64,000 bases of DNA from Pseudomonas fluorescens (GTDB lineage Bacteria > Pseudomonadota > Gammaproteobacteria > Pseudomonadales > Pseudomonadaceae). Every line of letters begins with the position of its first letter. The first letter of the stretch is position 1. The notes below the pieces were generated by a model. That model was not told the DNA's origin, did no database searches, and worked only from the letters and a program-made list of their open reading frames with translations. Made by a program: the position numbers and the translations under genes. The stretch lies in contig NZ_CABVII010000012.1 in assembly GCF_902497995.1 (NCBI RefSeq), forward strand, positions 115,379 through 179,378, written 5' to 3'. Positions 16,402 through 25,233 of this stretch are shown here, piece after piece.

Positions 16402-18825
16402 CTATTGAGAATCACGCGCAGCCGGGCTGTTTTTCAGCTGGAACCGACCTTGTGGTGCCGCGTGCCGGGGTGCCCGTACGCTGACCAACGGTCGCCCGCG
16501 ATTGAACCAGGCGGCCAGCGCCGGCAAGAGGAAAATCGCCCCCAGCACGTTGACCAGGAACATGAACGACAGCAACACCCCCATGTCAGCCTGGAACTTC
16601 AGCGGCGCGAAGGCCCAGGTGCAGACGCCAATGGACATGGTCACGGCTGTGAATACCGCCGCGGTGCCGCGTTGGCACATGGCCTCGTAGAACGCCTCAC
16701 GCAGATTGGATCCGCGTAGCATTTCATGCTGGATGCGCTCGTACAGATAAATGCCGTAGTCGACGCCCACGCCCACCCCCAACGCCATCACCGGCAAGGT
16801 GGCGACCTTCAGGCCGATCCCGAGCAGGGTCATGAGGGCGTTGCACAGAATCGCGACGATCGCCAGTGGCACCAGAATGCACAGCACCGCGCGGATCGAC
16901 AGGAAGGTCAGCCAGCAAAACAGCGCCACTGAACCGAACAGCGCCCCCAGCATGATGATTTCGGCACGCTTGACCGCCTCGTTGGAGGCCGCCATCACCC
17001 CGACATTGCCACCGGCCAGAAGGAATTCGACTTGCGGCGAACTGACCTCGGCAATGATCCGCCGGGCTTCAGTGATCGTATGGCTGACCGTGCTGCCTTC
17101 GTGGTCGGCCAGGAACACCAGGATCTGCATCTGTTGGCAGCCGTCGGTGACCAGTCCGTCATCCGGCACATAGGCCCGCGCACCCTGACTCAGGCCACGG
17201 GGCGATCCCGGAATCGCCGCCCAGCGTGGATTGCCTTCGTTATTGCCGGCGATCACCCGCTTGCCCATGTCCGCCACACTCTGGATCGACTGCACGCCAG
17301 AAACCGTGCGCATGCGGAAATCGAAGGCTTCCACCGCACGCATCACGGTGGGCGACAGGCAGCCTTCTTCGACGCCCTTGACCTGGACGAACACCGACAT
17401 CACATCGAGCCCGATGGAATAGCTGTTGATGATCTTGTCGTTGTCCTGGTTATAGCGAGAATCGGCCCGCAGCTCCGGCGCACCCGCACCGATATCGCCC
17501 ACCGCCAGGTCGCGAGCCTTGTAGGCCCCGGCCGCCAGCAGCAACAGACTGATGGCGAATACCCCGAGGGCCGGGCCCGGTTCGGCCAGCGCCGACAGGC
17601 GCCACCACAGGAGGTGCCTGCCCGCAGGACGGGATTGCGCCCGACGCAACAGCGCAGGTTCCAGGTGCAGGTAGGAAATGATGATGGGCAGCATCAGTTT
17701 GTTGGTGATGATCATCAGCATCACGCCGATGCAGGCCGTCACCCCCAGTTCGTGGACGATGGGAATGTCGATCAGCATGATCACCCCGAAGCCCAGGGCG
17801 TTCATCAGCAAGGCCAGGGACCCGGGGATGAAAATCTTGCAGAACGCCGAACGCGCCGCTTCCCTGGAACTGCTGCCGGCCAGCACATCCTGCTTCCAGG
17901 CGTTGGTCATCTGCACCGCATGGGACACGCCGATGGAGAAGATCAGGAACGGCACCAGGATCGACATCGGATCGATGCCCATGCCCAACAGCGGCAACAG
18001 GCCCAGCAGCCAGACCACCGGCAGCAACGCCACCGACAGCGCCACCACGGTCAGGCGCAGGGAGCGCGAATACAGCCACAGCAGCAAGCCGGTGATTATG
18101 AAGGCCACGATAAAGAAGCCGATCACCGTGTTCAGCCCTTCGACCACATCGCCCACCAGTTTGGCGAAGCCGACGATGTTGATCTCGATATCGGGACTGT
18201 TGTACTTGGCGCGGATTTCTTCCAGGCGCTTGGCGATGTCGACATAGGACACCGGCTGGCCGGTCTTGGGGTCGGTGTCCTGCAGGTCGGCGCGGACCAT
18301 GGCTGACCTCAGGTCATTGGCCACCAGCCGGCCTACTTGCCCGGAGGCCGCCGTGTTGCTGCGCACCTGTGCCAGGTCCTCGGGGGTGCCGCTAAAGCGC
18401 GGTGGCACCACCACGTCACCAAAAAAACCTTCCTCGGTAATTTCGATGTAGCGCACGTTGGCGGTAAACAGCGACGTCACGCTGGGGCGGCTGACCCCGG
18501 AAATGAAAAACACGTCGTCGGTGACTTTGCGCAGGGTGTCGAGGTACTCGGTGTTATAGATATCACCCTCGCCTTTCCAGCGCACGCTGACCAGAAGGCG
18601 GTTGGCACCGGTGAAGTAGCGGCTGAACTCGAGAAAGTTGACCATGTAGGGATGGGTCACCGGGATCTGTTTATTGAACCCCGGATCCAGTTGCGTGTGG
18701 GTGGCGCTGTAGCCCAGGCCCAGCGTCACCAGGACGAACAGCAACAGCAGTCCCTTGCGCCAGGCCATCAGGTGGTCGGCACACGTTTCGACGCAGCGCG
18801 TCACCCAGTGTTTACCTTGATTCAT
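16402..18825 (-). CDS. RND-superfamily exporter (MMPL/sterol-sensing-domain type)
   Basis: About 807 residues with one transmembrane helix near the N-terminus, a periplasmic region of about 170 residues, a block of five helices (about 220-400), a second periplasmic region and a final helix block (about 640-780). This is the doubled 6+6 plan of RND permeases. The segment FSIGVSHAVQMTNA and its counterpart GVGVDYGIYLYERI carry the conserved charged/Gly features of each half. ATG at 18825 has GAGAGG six bases upstream; a GTG overlapping the YCF48 stop is an alternative. Its partner genes (YCF48, DUF1302, DUF1329) suggest steroid movement between membranes; direction unknown. Confidence 0.75.
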   Translation of the reverse strand: MNQGKHWVTRCVETCADHLMAWRKGLLLLFVLVTLGLGYSATHTQLDPGFNKQIPVTHPYMVNFLEFSRYFTGANRLLVSVRWKGEGDIYNTEYLDTLRKVTDDVFFISGVSRPSVTSLFTANVRYIEITEEGFFGDVVVPPRFSGTPEDLAQVRSNTAASGQVGRLVANDLRSAMVRADLQDTDPKTGQPVSYVDIAKRLEEIRAKYNSPDIEINIVGFAKLVGDVVEGLNTVIGFFIVAFIITGLLLWLYSRSLRLTVVALSVALLPVVWLLGLLPLLGMGIDPMSILVPFLIFSIGVSHAVQMTNAWKQDVLAGSSSREAARSAFCKIFIPGSLALLMNALGFGVIMLIDIPIVHELGVTACIGVMLMIITNKLMLPIIISYLHLEPALLRRAQSRPAGRHLLWWRLSALAEPGPALGVFAISLLLLAAGAYKARDLAVGDIGAGAPELRADSRYNQDNDKIINSYSIGLDVMSVFVQVKGVEEGCLSPTVMRAVEAFDFRMRTVSGVQSIQSVADMGKRVIAGNNEGNPRWAAIPGSPRGLSQGARAYVPDDGLVTDGCQQMQILVFLADHEGSTVSHTITEARRIIAEVSSPQVEFLLAGGNVGVMAASNEAVKRAEIIMLGALFGSVALFCWLTFLSIRAVLCILVPLAIVAILCNALMTLLGIGLKVATLPVMALGVGVGVDYGIYLYERIQHEMLRGSNLREAFYEAMCQRGTAAVFTAVTMSIGVCTWAFAPLKFQADMGVLLSFMFLVNVLGAIFLLPALAAWFNRGRPLVSVRAPRHAAPQGRFQLKNSPAARDSQ

Positions 18826-18839
18826 TGCCTGCCTCTCAT

Positions 18840-19826
18840 TCACTGGGTGGCCTGTTTGGCCACTAGGGCAGCAACGCTGCCACCTGATCCCTGCAATACT
18901 CCGCGCTCGCCACCCACCAGCAGGCGCGAGCCAACCATCGTCGCCGAGGTCAACGTACCGAGCCCGGCCAGGCGTTCGACACCCACCAGCGCGCCCTGTG
19001 CATCCAGACGTACCACCGAGCTGCCGGCACCGACGATCACCAGCCCCGAGTGATCGGGGAGCACCACATGGCCGTACAACGGCAGCTGGTTGCCCAGGTT
19101 GATCTGGGTCCAGCTATCGCCGAAGTCGTGGCTGACGAATACATGCCCGCGCATGCCGTAGGTCACCCAGTTATCCGCGCTCAGGCGCACGATGCCGAAC
19201 AGCGAGCCGCTGTAGAACGCCGGCAAGGTCTGCCAGTGCTGGCCGGCGTCGGCCGTGCGCAGCACCAGGCCCTGTTCGCCCACCAGCATGCGCCGGCCAT
19301 CGTCGCCACCGGCCATGCTGTTCAGGTGCGCGCTGTCGATGTCCAGGGACTGCGGCGTCCAGGTCTGCCCGGCATCGACGGATTGATAGAACTTGCCGAA
19401 GCTGCCGAACGCCATGATGCTGTCGCCGCCGCCGGTCCAGATCCCCAGCAGCGGTTCGCCCAGGTCGCTGTCGTAGCGCATTTCCTGCCAATTGCTGCCT
19501 GAGTCCAGGGAGCGCAGGATCCAGCCGTCATGCCCGACGGCCAGCAAGCGTTTGTCGTCCAGCGCCACCACGGCAGTCAGGGTGGCATTACGTTGCGTGG
19601 CAACGCTGGCTGGCTGCCAACTGACGCCCTGATCATCACTGAGCAGGATGCTGCCCCGCTCGCCCACGGCGACCACGCGCGAGCCAAGATTGAGCAGGCC
19701 ATTGACCTGCACCCGGTCCGGGCGTGTGGCCAACAGTTCCGCTTGCGGTGGGGATTTGGGGGAAAAGGTGTAGCCGATGGTCAAGGCGACCACCAGGCAA
19801 ACCGCATAGCCGATCACAGAGCGCAT
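18840..19826 (-). CDS. YCF48-like beta-propeller protein
   Basis: 328 residues: an N-terminal membrane anchor or signal (RSVIGYAVCLVVALTIGYTF) followed by repeated propeller units of the type DDQGVSWQ, SLDSGSNWQE, SVDAGQTWTP, TADAGQHWQT and SHDFGDSWTQ. That is the BNR/YCF48 fold found in the photosystem II assembly factor and in many bacterial envelope proteins. AGGAGC lies 8 bp before the ATG at 19826. Directly upstream of the RND gene, it is probably its periplasmic partner. No enzymatic role is apparent. Confidence 0.8.
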   Translation of the reverse strand: MRSVIGYAVCLVVALTIGYTFSPKSPPQAELLATRPDRVQVNGLLNLGSRVVAVGERGSILLSDDQGVSWQPASVATQRNATLTAVVALDDKRLLAVGHDGWILRSLDSGSNWQEMRYDSDLGEPLLGIWTGGGDSIMAFGSFGKFYQSVDAGQTWTPQSLDIDSAHLNSMAGGDDGRRMLVGEQGLVLRTADAGQHWQTLPAFYSGSLFGIVRLSADNWVTYGMRGHVFVSHDFGDSWTQINLGNQLPLYGHVVLPDHSGLVIVGAGSSVVRLDAQGALVGVERLAGLGTLTSATMVGSRLLVGGERGVLQGSGGSVAALVAKQATQ

Positions 19827-19967
19827 GAGCAACGCTCCTGTTCGGGGTACGCGTGCATAGGGCAAGTCATAGGGCCGATCCTCTTGTTCTTGTCAGGCGC
19901 CAGGGCATGCGAGGCAATCGAGATGGGTTGCCTCTGAGGGCATAGTCGGGGCAAGGCTTGGGTGACA

Positions 19968-19983
19968 CATCGTCCAAATGGCT
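19968..19983 (-). promoter_or_regulatory. Degenerate copy of the regulatory box before YCF48
   Basis: Minus-strand AGCCATTTGGACGATG, 14 of 16 consensus positions, 141 bp before the YCF48 start. Weaker and farther than the other copies, so the YCF48-RND-LuxR unit may be only weakly activated or controlled separately. The rest of the 19827-20050 gap shows no gene. Confidence 0.3.
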
Positions 19984-20051
19984 TATGCAATGGCGCAAAT
20001 GGCACAGGACGGGGGATGTGTGGTGTTCCGGATATAGGTGTGCGACACAAC

Positions 20052-20150
20052 CCCCTGTAGGAGCCAGGCTTGCCGGCGAAGAACGATAACGCGGTGCAAC
20101 AGGTACACCGCGTTATCGTTCTTCGCCGGCAAGCCTGGCTCCTACAGGGG
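20052..20150. repeat. Perfect 45-bp-arm REP inverted pair
   Basis: Two identical inverted 45-bp arms (20052-20096 and 20106-20150) around the 9-nt loop CAACAGGTA. Each arm contains a full REP and one side of the GCGGTG/CACCGC hairpin, so this is a symmetric element from which the 71-bp units could derive. It lies after the DUF35-MaoC gene and probably acts as its terminator. Confidence 0.85.
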
Positions 20151-20158
20151 CGGGGGGA

Positions 20159-21109
20159 TCAGGCGATGTACAGGATCACCAGGTCGTTGATCACCGACGG
20201 CCGGTCCTGGCCCACCACATGGGTGGTCAGTTCCAGGGTCATCTGGGTGCCACGGGCCGACAGCTCGACTTTTTTCACCCGCGCCCGCGAATGGATGCGC
20301 GAGCCGGCCGGCACAGGCGCCGGGAAGCGCAGGCGATCGGAGCCGTAGTTGATCTGGGTGGTGTAGCCGCTGACCTCGAAGCCCAGCGCCATTTTCATCC
20401 GCGACTGCAGCACCTGGACCAGCGCGCCGTGGGCGATGGTGCCGCCGAACGGACTTTGCAGGCGCGCCCGCTCCGGATCGGTATGGATCCAGTAATCGTC
20501 GCCCGACAACAGGGCAAAGGCGTCGATCAGTGCCTGGTCGACCACCACCACGTTGCTCCAGTCGCTGTACTGCTCGCTGACCAGGGCCTGCAAGGCCGGC
20601 CCATCGTTGAGGTCGATCTGCCGGACGGGCGGTTGCTGGGACGCAACAGGTGCCGGTTCGCTGTCCTGTGCGGGCAGCGACTCAAGGCTCGCCGCATCCT
20701 TGTCCACCCCGGTGAAGCGCAGCAGGCGGTTGCCCTTGGCGTCGACTTCGGCGAACACCGGCTGCAAGGGCATACCGATGCGGATTTCGTCTTCCTCAAG
20801 GCCTACCAGGTTGGTGTTGATGCGCACCCCTTGGGCCAACTCGACCACCGCCAGTTTCTGCGGCATCTCATCAAGAAAGTCGGGCAAGGTGGCAATGCGC
20901 GTCACGGTGTAGCTGTACAGCGTCGCGGTGCCGTCGACTTCGCGCCAGGCCAGGTCATGTTCCAGGCACACCGTGCAATGCCGGCGCGGGTAGAAGTTCC
21001 AGTGCGCACAGGCGTTGCATTGCTGGATCAACAGGCGGCGAGCCTTCAGGCCCTCCCAGAACGGTGCGGAGATCTGCGTTGGCACCGGCATCGGTTTATT
21101 GTTGGACAT
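20159..21109 (-). CDS. DUF35-MaoC fusion: steroid enoyl-CoA hydratase with aldolase-partner domain
   Basis: 316 residues. The N-terminal half is a DUF35 domain: zinc-ribbon CNAC then CTVC, followed by an OB-fold (GTATLYSYTVT). The C-terminal half is a MaoC hot-dog domain with the intact hydratase motif LLSGDDYWIHTDPERA (Asp and His present) and GGTIAHG. The domain order is the reverse of the gene at 41406. DUF35 domains serve as obligate partners of SCP-x-type aldolases, and the aldolase gene lies just upstream. Predicted to hydrate a side-chain enoyl-CoA and support retro-aldol cleavage in one round of steroid side-chain removal. Confidence 0.75.
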   Translation of the reverse strand: MSNNKPMPVPTQISAPFWEGLKARRLLIQQCNACAHWNFYPRRHCTVCLEHDLAWREVDGTATLYSYTVTRIATLPDFLDEMPQKLAVVELAQGVRINTNLVGLEEDEIRIGMPLQPVFAEVDAKGNRLLRFTGVDKDAASLESLPAQDSEPAPVASQQPPVRQIDLNDGPALQALVSEQYSDWSNVVVVDQALIDAFALLSGDDYWIHTDPERARLQSPFGGTIAHGALVQVLQSRMKMALGFEVSGYTTQINYGSDRLRFPAPVPAGSRIHSRARVKKVELSARGTQMTLELTTHVVGQDRPSVINDLVILYIA

Positions 21110-21113
21110 GTGC

Positions 21114-22325
21114 TTATGCTCCCTGAAGTATCAATGCGCCCTGCTCGCTCATCACGCCGCCGGTACCGGAGACGTAGACGCTGTCGCAGCGCCCCAGTTG
21201 GCGCTCACCGGCAGTGCCGGCGATCTGCGTCACCGCCTCGATCACCTGGCTCATGCCACCGGCCGAGGCCGACTGGCCGAAACTGAGTTGCCCGCCATGG
21301 GTGTTCATCGGGAAATCGCCACGCCAGGTCAGGTCGTGTTCGCGCACGAACGCCATGCCCTCGCCCTTGCCACAGAAACCGGCATCTTCCAGGGTCAGCA
21401 AGGTGGTGATGGTGTAGCAGTCGTAGATCTGCGCCGCATCGACGTCCTTGGGCTTGAGCCCGGCCATGGCAAAGGCCCGTTGGGAAGCCGGACCAATCGG
21501 CGTGTTCAGCATGTCCTCGGCATAGGACGGCGACTTGAACGCCAGGTGTTCGCCAAACCCGGTAATGAACGCCGGACGCTTGCGGGCCCGCGCCGCCACT
21601 TCCTTGTTGGTGATGATCATCGCGGCGCCACCGGCCACCGGCATGACGATTTCCAGGACGTGCAGCGGGTCGGCGACCATTCTGCTGGCCAGTACCTGTT
21701 CGATGGTCAACGGCTGGCCGTAGAACATCGCTTGCGGATTGGCCAGGGCGTTGGTGCGCTGGTCGACCGCGATCTTGGCCATCGCCCGCTGGTCGTAGTC
21801 GTACTGTGCGGCGTAACGCTGGGCGATCATCGCGTAGCCGGTGTTCTGGCCCATGTGCCCGTAAGGCAGGTCGAACTCGGCTTCGGGCGCGCCGAATGCC
21901 GTGCTGTGTCCACCGAAACGCATGGACCGGGCCATCCAGCCGGCGTCCTCGTCAGGGCCCAACGGCGCCATGCGTGCCGGGATGACACACAGCACGGCCT
22001 GGCACAGCCCCAGTTCGATGGCCGCGGCGGCGCGCCAGACCATGCCCACCGACGTGCAGCCGCCCAGGTCGACCACTTCGGCGAAGTTCAGGCGCAGTCC
22101 CAGGTACTCGGCGGCCATCGCCGGGACGAACACCGAGGCTTCGTGAAAATGCGGACCGTTGATCACCAGCCCGTCGAGGTCCGAGGCCTTGAGCCCGGCA
22201 TCGCGCAGGGCCTGGGCCGCCAGGTCGGCGACTTGCTCAAGGTGAAACATCTTGGGCGCGGTCGAATACTTCTCCGGCTTGTACTGTGCGGTGCCAACAA
22301 TGGCCGCATGCCCTTTGAGTCCCAT
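21114..22325 (-). CDS. SCP-x thiolase-fold protein, steroid side-chain aldolase
   Basis: 403-residue thiolase-fold protein of the lipid-transfer (Ltp/Sal) branch: IVGTAQY at the N-terminus, DLDGLVINGPHF, GGCTSVG, DCYTITTLLTLED, NTHGGQLSFGQ and the C-terminal SGTGGVMSEQGALI. Such proteins, with a DUF35 partner, cleave 3-hydroxyacyl-CoA side chains to an aldehyde or ketone plus acyl-CoA rather than doing thiolysis. The partner gene starts 4 bp downstream. A second copy is at 38673. From the operon (FATP-type ligase) I infer the first C5-to-C3 round. Confidence 0.75.
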   Translation of the reverse strand: MGLKGHAAIVGTAQYKPEKYSTAPKMFHLEQVADLAAQALRDAGLKASDLDGLVINGPHFHEASVFVPAMAAEYLGLRLNFAEVVDLGGCTSVGMVWRAAAAIELGLCQAVLCVIPARMAPLGPDEDAGWMARSMRFGGHSTAFGAPEAEFDLPYGHMGQNTGYAMIAQRYAAQYDYDQRAMAKIAVDQRTNALANPQAMFYGQPLTIEQVLASRMVADPLHVLEIVMPVAGGAAMIITNKEVAARARKRPAFITGFGEHLAFKSPSYAEDMLNTPIGPASQRAFAMAGLKPKDVDAAQIYDCYTITTLLTLEDAGFCGKGEGMAFVREHDLTWRGDFPMNTHGGQLSFGQSASAGGMSQVIEAVTQIAGTAGERQLGRCDSVYVSGTGGVMSEQGALILQGA

Positions 22326-22418
22326 AGTGCCTCCATGCCGAAGCGTTACGCTGCGGCCATTTCCAGATTGTGTTGTAGGTACGGGCGCACCAGAGTGACC
22401 CGGACTTTGAGTGGTCGA

Positions 22419-24080
22419 TCAGAAGGTGTATTTCATCGAGAACGTGGCGTAGTCGCGGTCGGCGAACGGACGATGGACCGGGTCCGCGTCACCCAGGTAG
22501 CTGATGTACCTCAAGCCGAGTTCCAGATTGCCCAGGTACTTGAACGTAGTGCCCATACTCAGGCGTCGGTCACCTTGCACGCCGGAGATGCTGCCGGCCA
22601 TGGGCGTTGAGCCGCTGAAGACGTTGGAGAAACTGAAGGGGACTTCCAGATCCCAGCCTTGGAAAACGCCCGGATAACTGAACGATGCGCCCAGGGTGTA
22701 GGCGCTGGAAGACTTGGTGCGAAAGCCCGCGGCTGTGCTGTAGGTATAGTCATCGGAAGACGCCACTAGAGGTGCCAGGGAGGGCAGCAGGTTCACGCCT
22801 TGCAGGTTGGGCGCCGCCGAAGTGGATTCGACGCTGTCGACCTGCACACGGATGATTTCGGCAGTCAGGGCGGTCTGGCTGGCCCAGGGACGGTCCCCCA
22901 GGATACGGATCGCCGACAGCTGCATTTGCTGGCCCTTGCCCTTGGACGGCACCGCGCCAAGGCCGGTATTGACCATCACTGGCGCACCGTCGCGGTACGA
23001 CCATTCGGCGCCGACCTGGGTGTCGCCGATCTTGGTCGAGGCGCTGATGCCGGTCAGCTTGATGTCTTCGAAGTACTTGATCCGGTAACCATTGCTGACG
23101 AAGGCGTTGAGGCCACCGCCCACCGGCAGCGGGTCGTAGCCCACCAGAGCGGTGGCCGGGTTCTTGTCGTGGTAGTTGACGTGGAACAACGACAGCTCGA
23201 TGGCCGGTACCGGGCGGTAGCGCACCTGCACGCCCCACTGGCCGCTATCGCGCGGTTCGTCGGTGCCGCGGTAAGCGATCTTCTGGCCGTTGGCGTAGAT
23301 GAACTCGCGACCGGGGCCGACCACGTCACTGCTCGACAGGTAGCTGCCGACTGGCGGTAGTTCGGTGCCCTTCCATTCGTATTGCACGTAGGCACCGAAG
23401 GTCAGCTGGGGGTTCAGTCGGAACGAGCCGGAGAACTGACCCACCGGCAACAATATTTCCTTGACTTCAACACCCGGCTGGGACGCTTTTACCGCGTCGG
23501 ACGGGTTCTGTACGCCGTTCACACCCGGGTAGAACAAACTTTCGCCCCAGGATTCGATGTGCCGCCCGGCCTTGACGTCGAGCATGGTGTCGTTGTCAAA
23601 GCGCCAGCCGCTGAACACATACGCATCCAGTATTTTGCTACGACCGCCGCTGTAGTAGCGGGTATCGCTGGTGAACTCGTCGTTGCTGCCGCTTTTGTTC
23701 ACGGTGGCGGGCGAATCGTTATCGTTCTCGCGATGGTAGACGTCGTCGTAGAAGGTACTGCCGCGCACCACGGCGCCGTAGTTATCCTTGCGCAGGATCA
23801 TTTCTCCCAGCGCGCCCACGCGGTTGGTGGTCAGGCTGCCACTATCGAAGTTGCGGTTGGCGTCGTCGGCGTTGACCGTCAGCAAGCGATCGCTCTGGCT
23901 GCCGGTGCGCACACCAATGCCGTAACTGGTAGTCACCGACCAGTCGATGGTCGCGCCGTTGTCGAACTCGAACGTATCACCAGCCCACACCGGTGTGGAC
24001 ACCAGCGCAATGGCCGCCGCCAGGCTGGTGACCTGAAACGCGCTCGAACCCATGACCTTAGAATTATTTTTGTTGATCAC
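22419..24080 (-). CDS. DUF1302 family outer-membrane protein, second copy
   Basis: 553 residues from a GTG start at 24080 chosen because AGGAG lies 7 bp upstream; the signal peptide then runs to VSTPVWAG. Shared blocks with the first copy (GAVVRGSTFYDDVY, NDSPATVNK, C-terminal MKYTF) show recent common descent. It sits between the metallo-beta-lactamase and aldolase genes of the side-chain operon, so the two DUF1302 proteins are made from different promoters and may prefer different steroids. Outer-membrane location is inferred from the signal peptide and terminal Phe. Confidence 0.75.
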   Translation of the reverse strand: MINKNNSKVMGSSAFQVTSLAAAIALVSTPVWAGDTFEFDNGATIDWSVTTSYGIGVRTGSQSDRLLTVNADDANRNFDSGSLTTNRVGALGEMILRKDNYGAVVRGSTFYDDVYHRENDNDSPATVNKSGSNDEFTSDTRYYSGGRSKILDAYVFSGWRFDNDTMLDVKAGRHIESWGESLFYPGVNGVQNPSDAVKASQPGVEVKEILLPVGQFSGSFRLNPQLTFGAYVQYEWKGTELPPVGSYLSSSDVVGPGREFIYANGQKIAYRGTDEPRDSGQWGVQVRYRPVPAIELSLFHVNYHDKNPATALVGYDPLPVGGGLNAFVSNGYRIKYFEDIKLTGISASTKIGDTQVGAEWSYRDGAPVMVNTGLGAVPSKGKGQQMQLSAIRILGDRPWASQTALTAEIIRVQVDSVESTSAAPNLQGVNLLPSLAPLVASSDDYTYSTAAGFRTKSSSAYTLGASFSYPGVFQGWDLEVPFSFSNVFSGSTPMAGSISGVQGDRRLSMGTTFKYLGNLELGLRYISYLGDADPVHRPFADRDYATFSMKYTF

Positions 24081-24147
24081 ACTGATTCTCCTCAATGACA
24101 ACCGGTTGGCTGCCTGGAATGTTCAACACTGCTGCCGTGCCGTCCGC

Positions 24148-25233
24148 TCAAAACACGTTGAGCGGTGTAACCGCGCACGCTCCCCTTACAGCACGCCGGT
24201 AGCGATAGCGCCCCCGGTCCTCTTCAAGCTCCAGCGACCCTTCGGCCACCAGGTAGTTGGCATGGGCCAACGTTTCGCCCAGCGCCATCAGTTCGTCGAA
24301 ACGACCTGACAGCTTGGGAAACAACACGGCCATCAGCTCGAGCACGGTGCGCGGCTCGTCACAGTTGGCCAGCATCAGCGCCAGATGCCCGCGGTGATGG
24401 GCCTCCAGCTGATCCAGGCGTTGATGCAAATTGAAGAACGGCCGCTCATGCGCCGGCAGCACCAGCACGCTGTCGGGCACGCTGCGCAGATGCTCGATGG
24501 AATCGAGCCAGTCGCGCAGCGGGTTGGCCAACGGCTCCGTGGCATGCACGCCAACGGTGGAGGTGATGCGCGGCAGCACCTGGTCGCCGGAGATCAGCAA
24601 GCCGTCATCCGCGGCATACAGACAGGCATGTTCCGGCGAGTGGCCGCGCCCGATGACCACCTGCCAGGTGCGGCCACCGATATTCAGGAGGCTGCCCTCG
24701 CGCAAACGGCGGTAATGGTTCAGTGGCGCAGGCAGAAAATGGGCGTTGCTCATCACCGCGAACATCTCGCTGCTTTGCTCATCGGCCACGCCGGCCTTAC
24801 GGTAGAAGTCGAGAAAGTCCCAGCCCGGCGGTTGATCGGCGGGAAACCTGACGTGCAACGACTGGAACTCGCTGGCGGTCATGTACACCGGGCAGTGAAA
24901 ACGCTCGCTGAGCCAGGCGGCCACCCCGGCATGGTCGGAGTGAAAGTGGGTGCAGACCACCGCCAGCAGCGGCAAGCCAGCACACACCTCGCTCAGCACC
25001 CGGTCCCAGACTTCACGGGTTTGCGCGGTGTTCATGCCGGTGTCCACCACCACCCAGCCATCGGTGTGACGCAGCAGATAGAGGTTGATGTGGTCCAGGC
25101 GAAACGGCAGCGGCATGCGCAGCCACCACACACCCGGCGCCACTTCGCGCACTGCTCCCGACTCAGGTGCTTGCGGCCAGGGGTAACGCAGGCCGCCGCG
25201 CAGTTCGTGACCGTTGGCGTCGAGATCAGCCAT
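24148..25233 (-). CDS. Metallo-beta-lactamase fold hydrolase
   Basis: 361 residues with the metal-binding THFHSDHAG motif, a later HSPEHACLY His and GDQVLPR Asp, giving the usual two-metal MBL site. A C-terminal helical domain of about 100 residues (from FNLHQRLDQL) resembles the LACTB2-type extension. It overlaps the ligase gene by 8 bp. Candidate for hydrolysing a steroid CoA thioester or lactone; the sequence does not decide which. No signal peptide, so cytoplasmic. Confidence 0.75.
   Translation of the reverse strand: MADLDANGHELRGGLRYPWPQAPESGAVREVAPGVWWLRMPLPFRLDHINLYLLRHTDGWVVVDTGMNTAQTREVWDRVLSEVCAGLPLLAVVCTHFHSDHAGVAAWLSERFHCPVYMTASEFQSLHVRFPADQPPGWDFLDFYRKAGVADEQSSEMFAVMSNAHFLPAPLNHYRRLREGSLLNIGGRTWQVVIGRGHSPEHACLYAADDGLLISGDQVLPRITSTVGVHATEPLANPLRDWLDSIEHLRSVPDSVLVLPAHERPFFNLHQRLDQLEAHHRGHLALMLANCDEPRTVLELMAVLFPKLSGRFDELMALGETLAHANYLVAEGSLELEEDRGRYRYRRAVRGACAVTPLNVF

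Noticed and set aside
22462..22480. Further box-like GACGATG inside the second DUF1302 gene
   Set aside because: Only the right half matches and it lies within coding sequence near the end of the gene, so probably chance.
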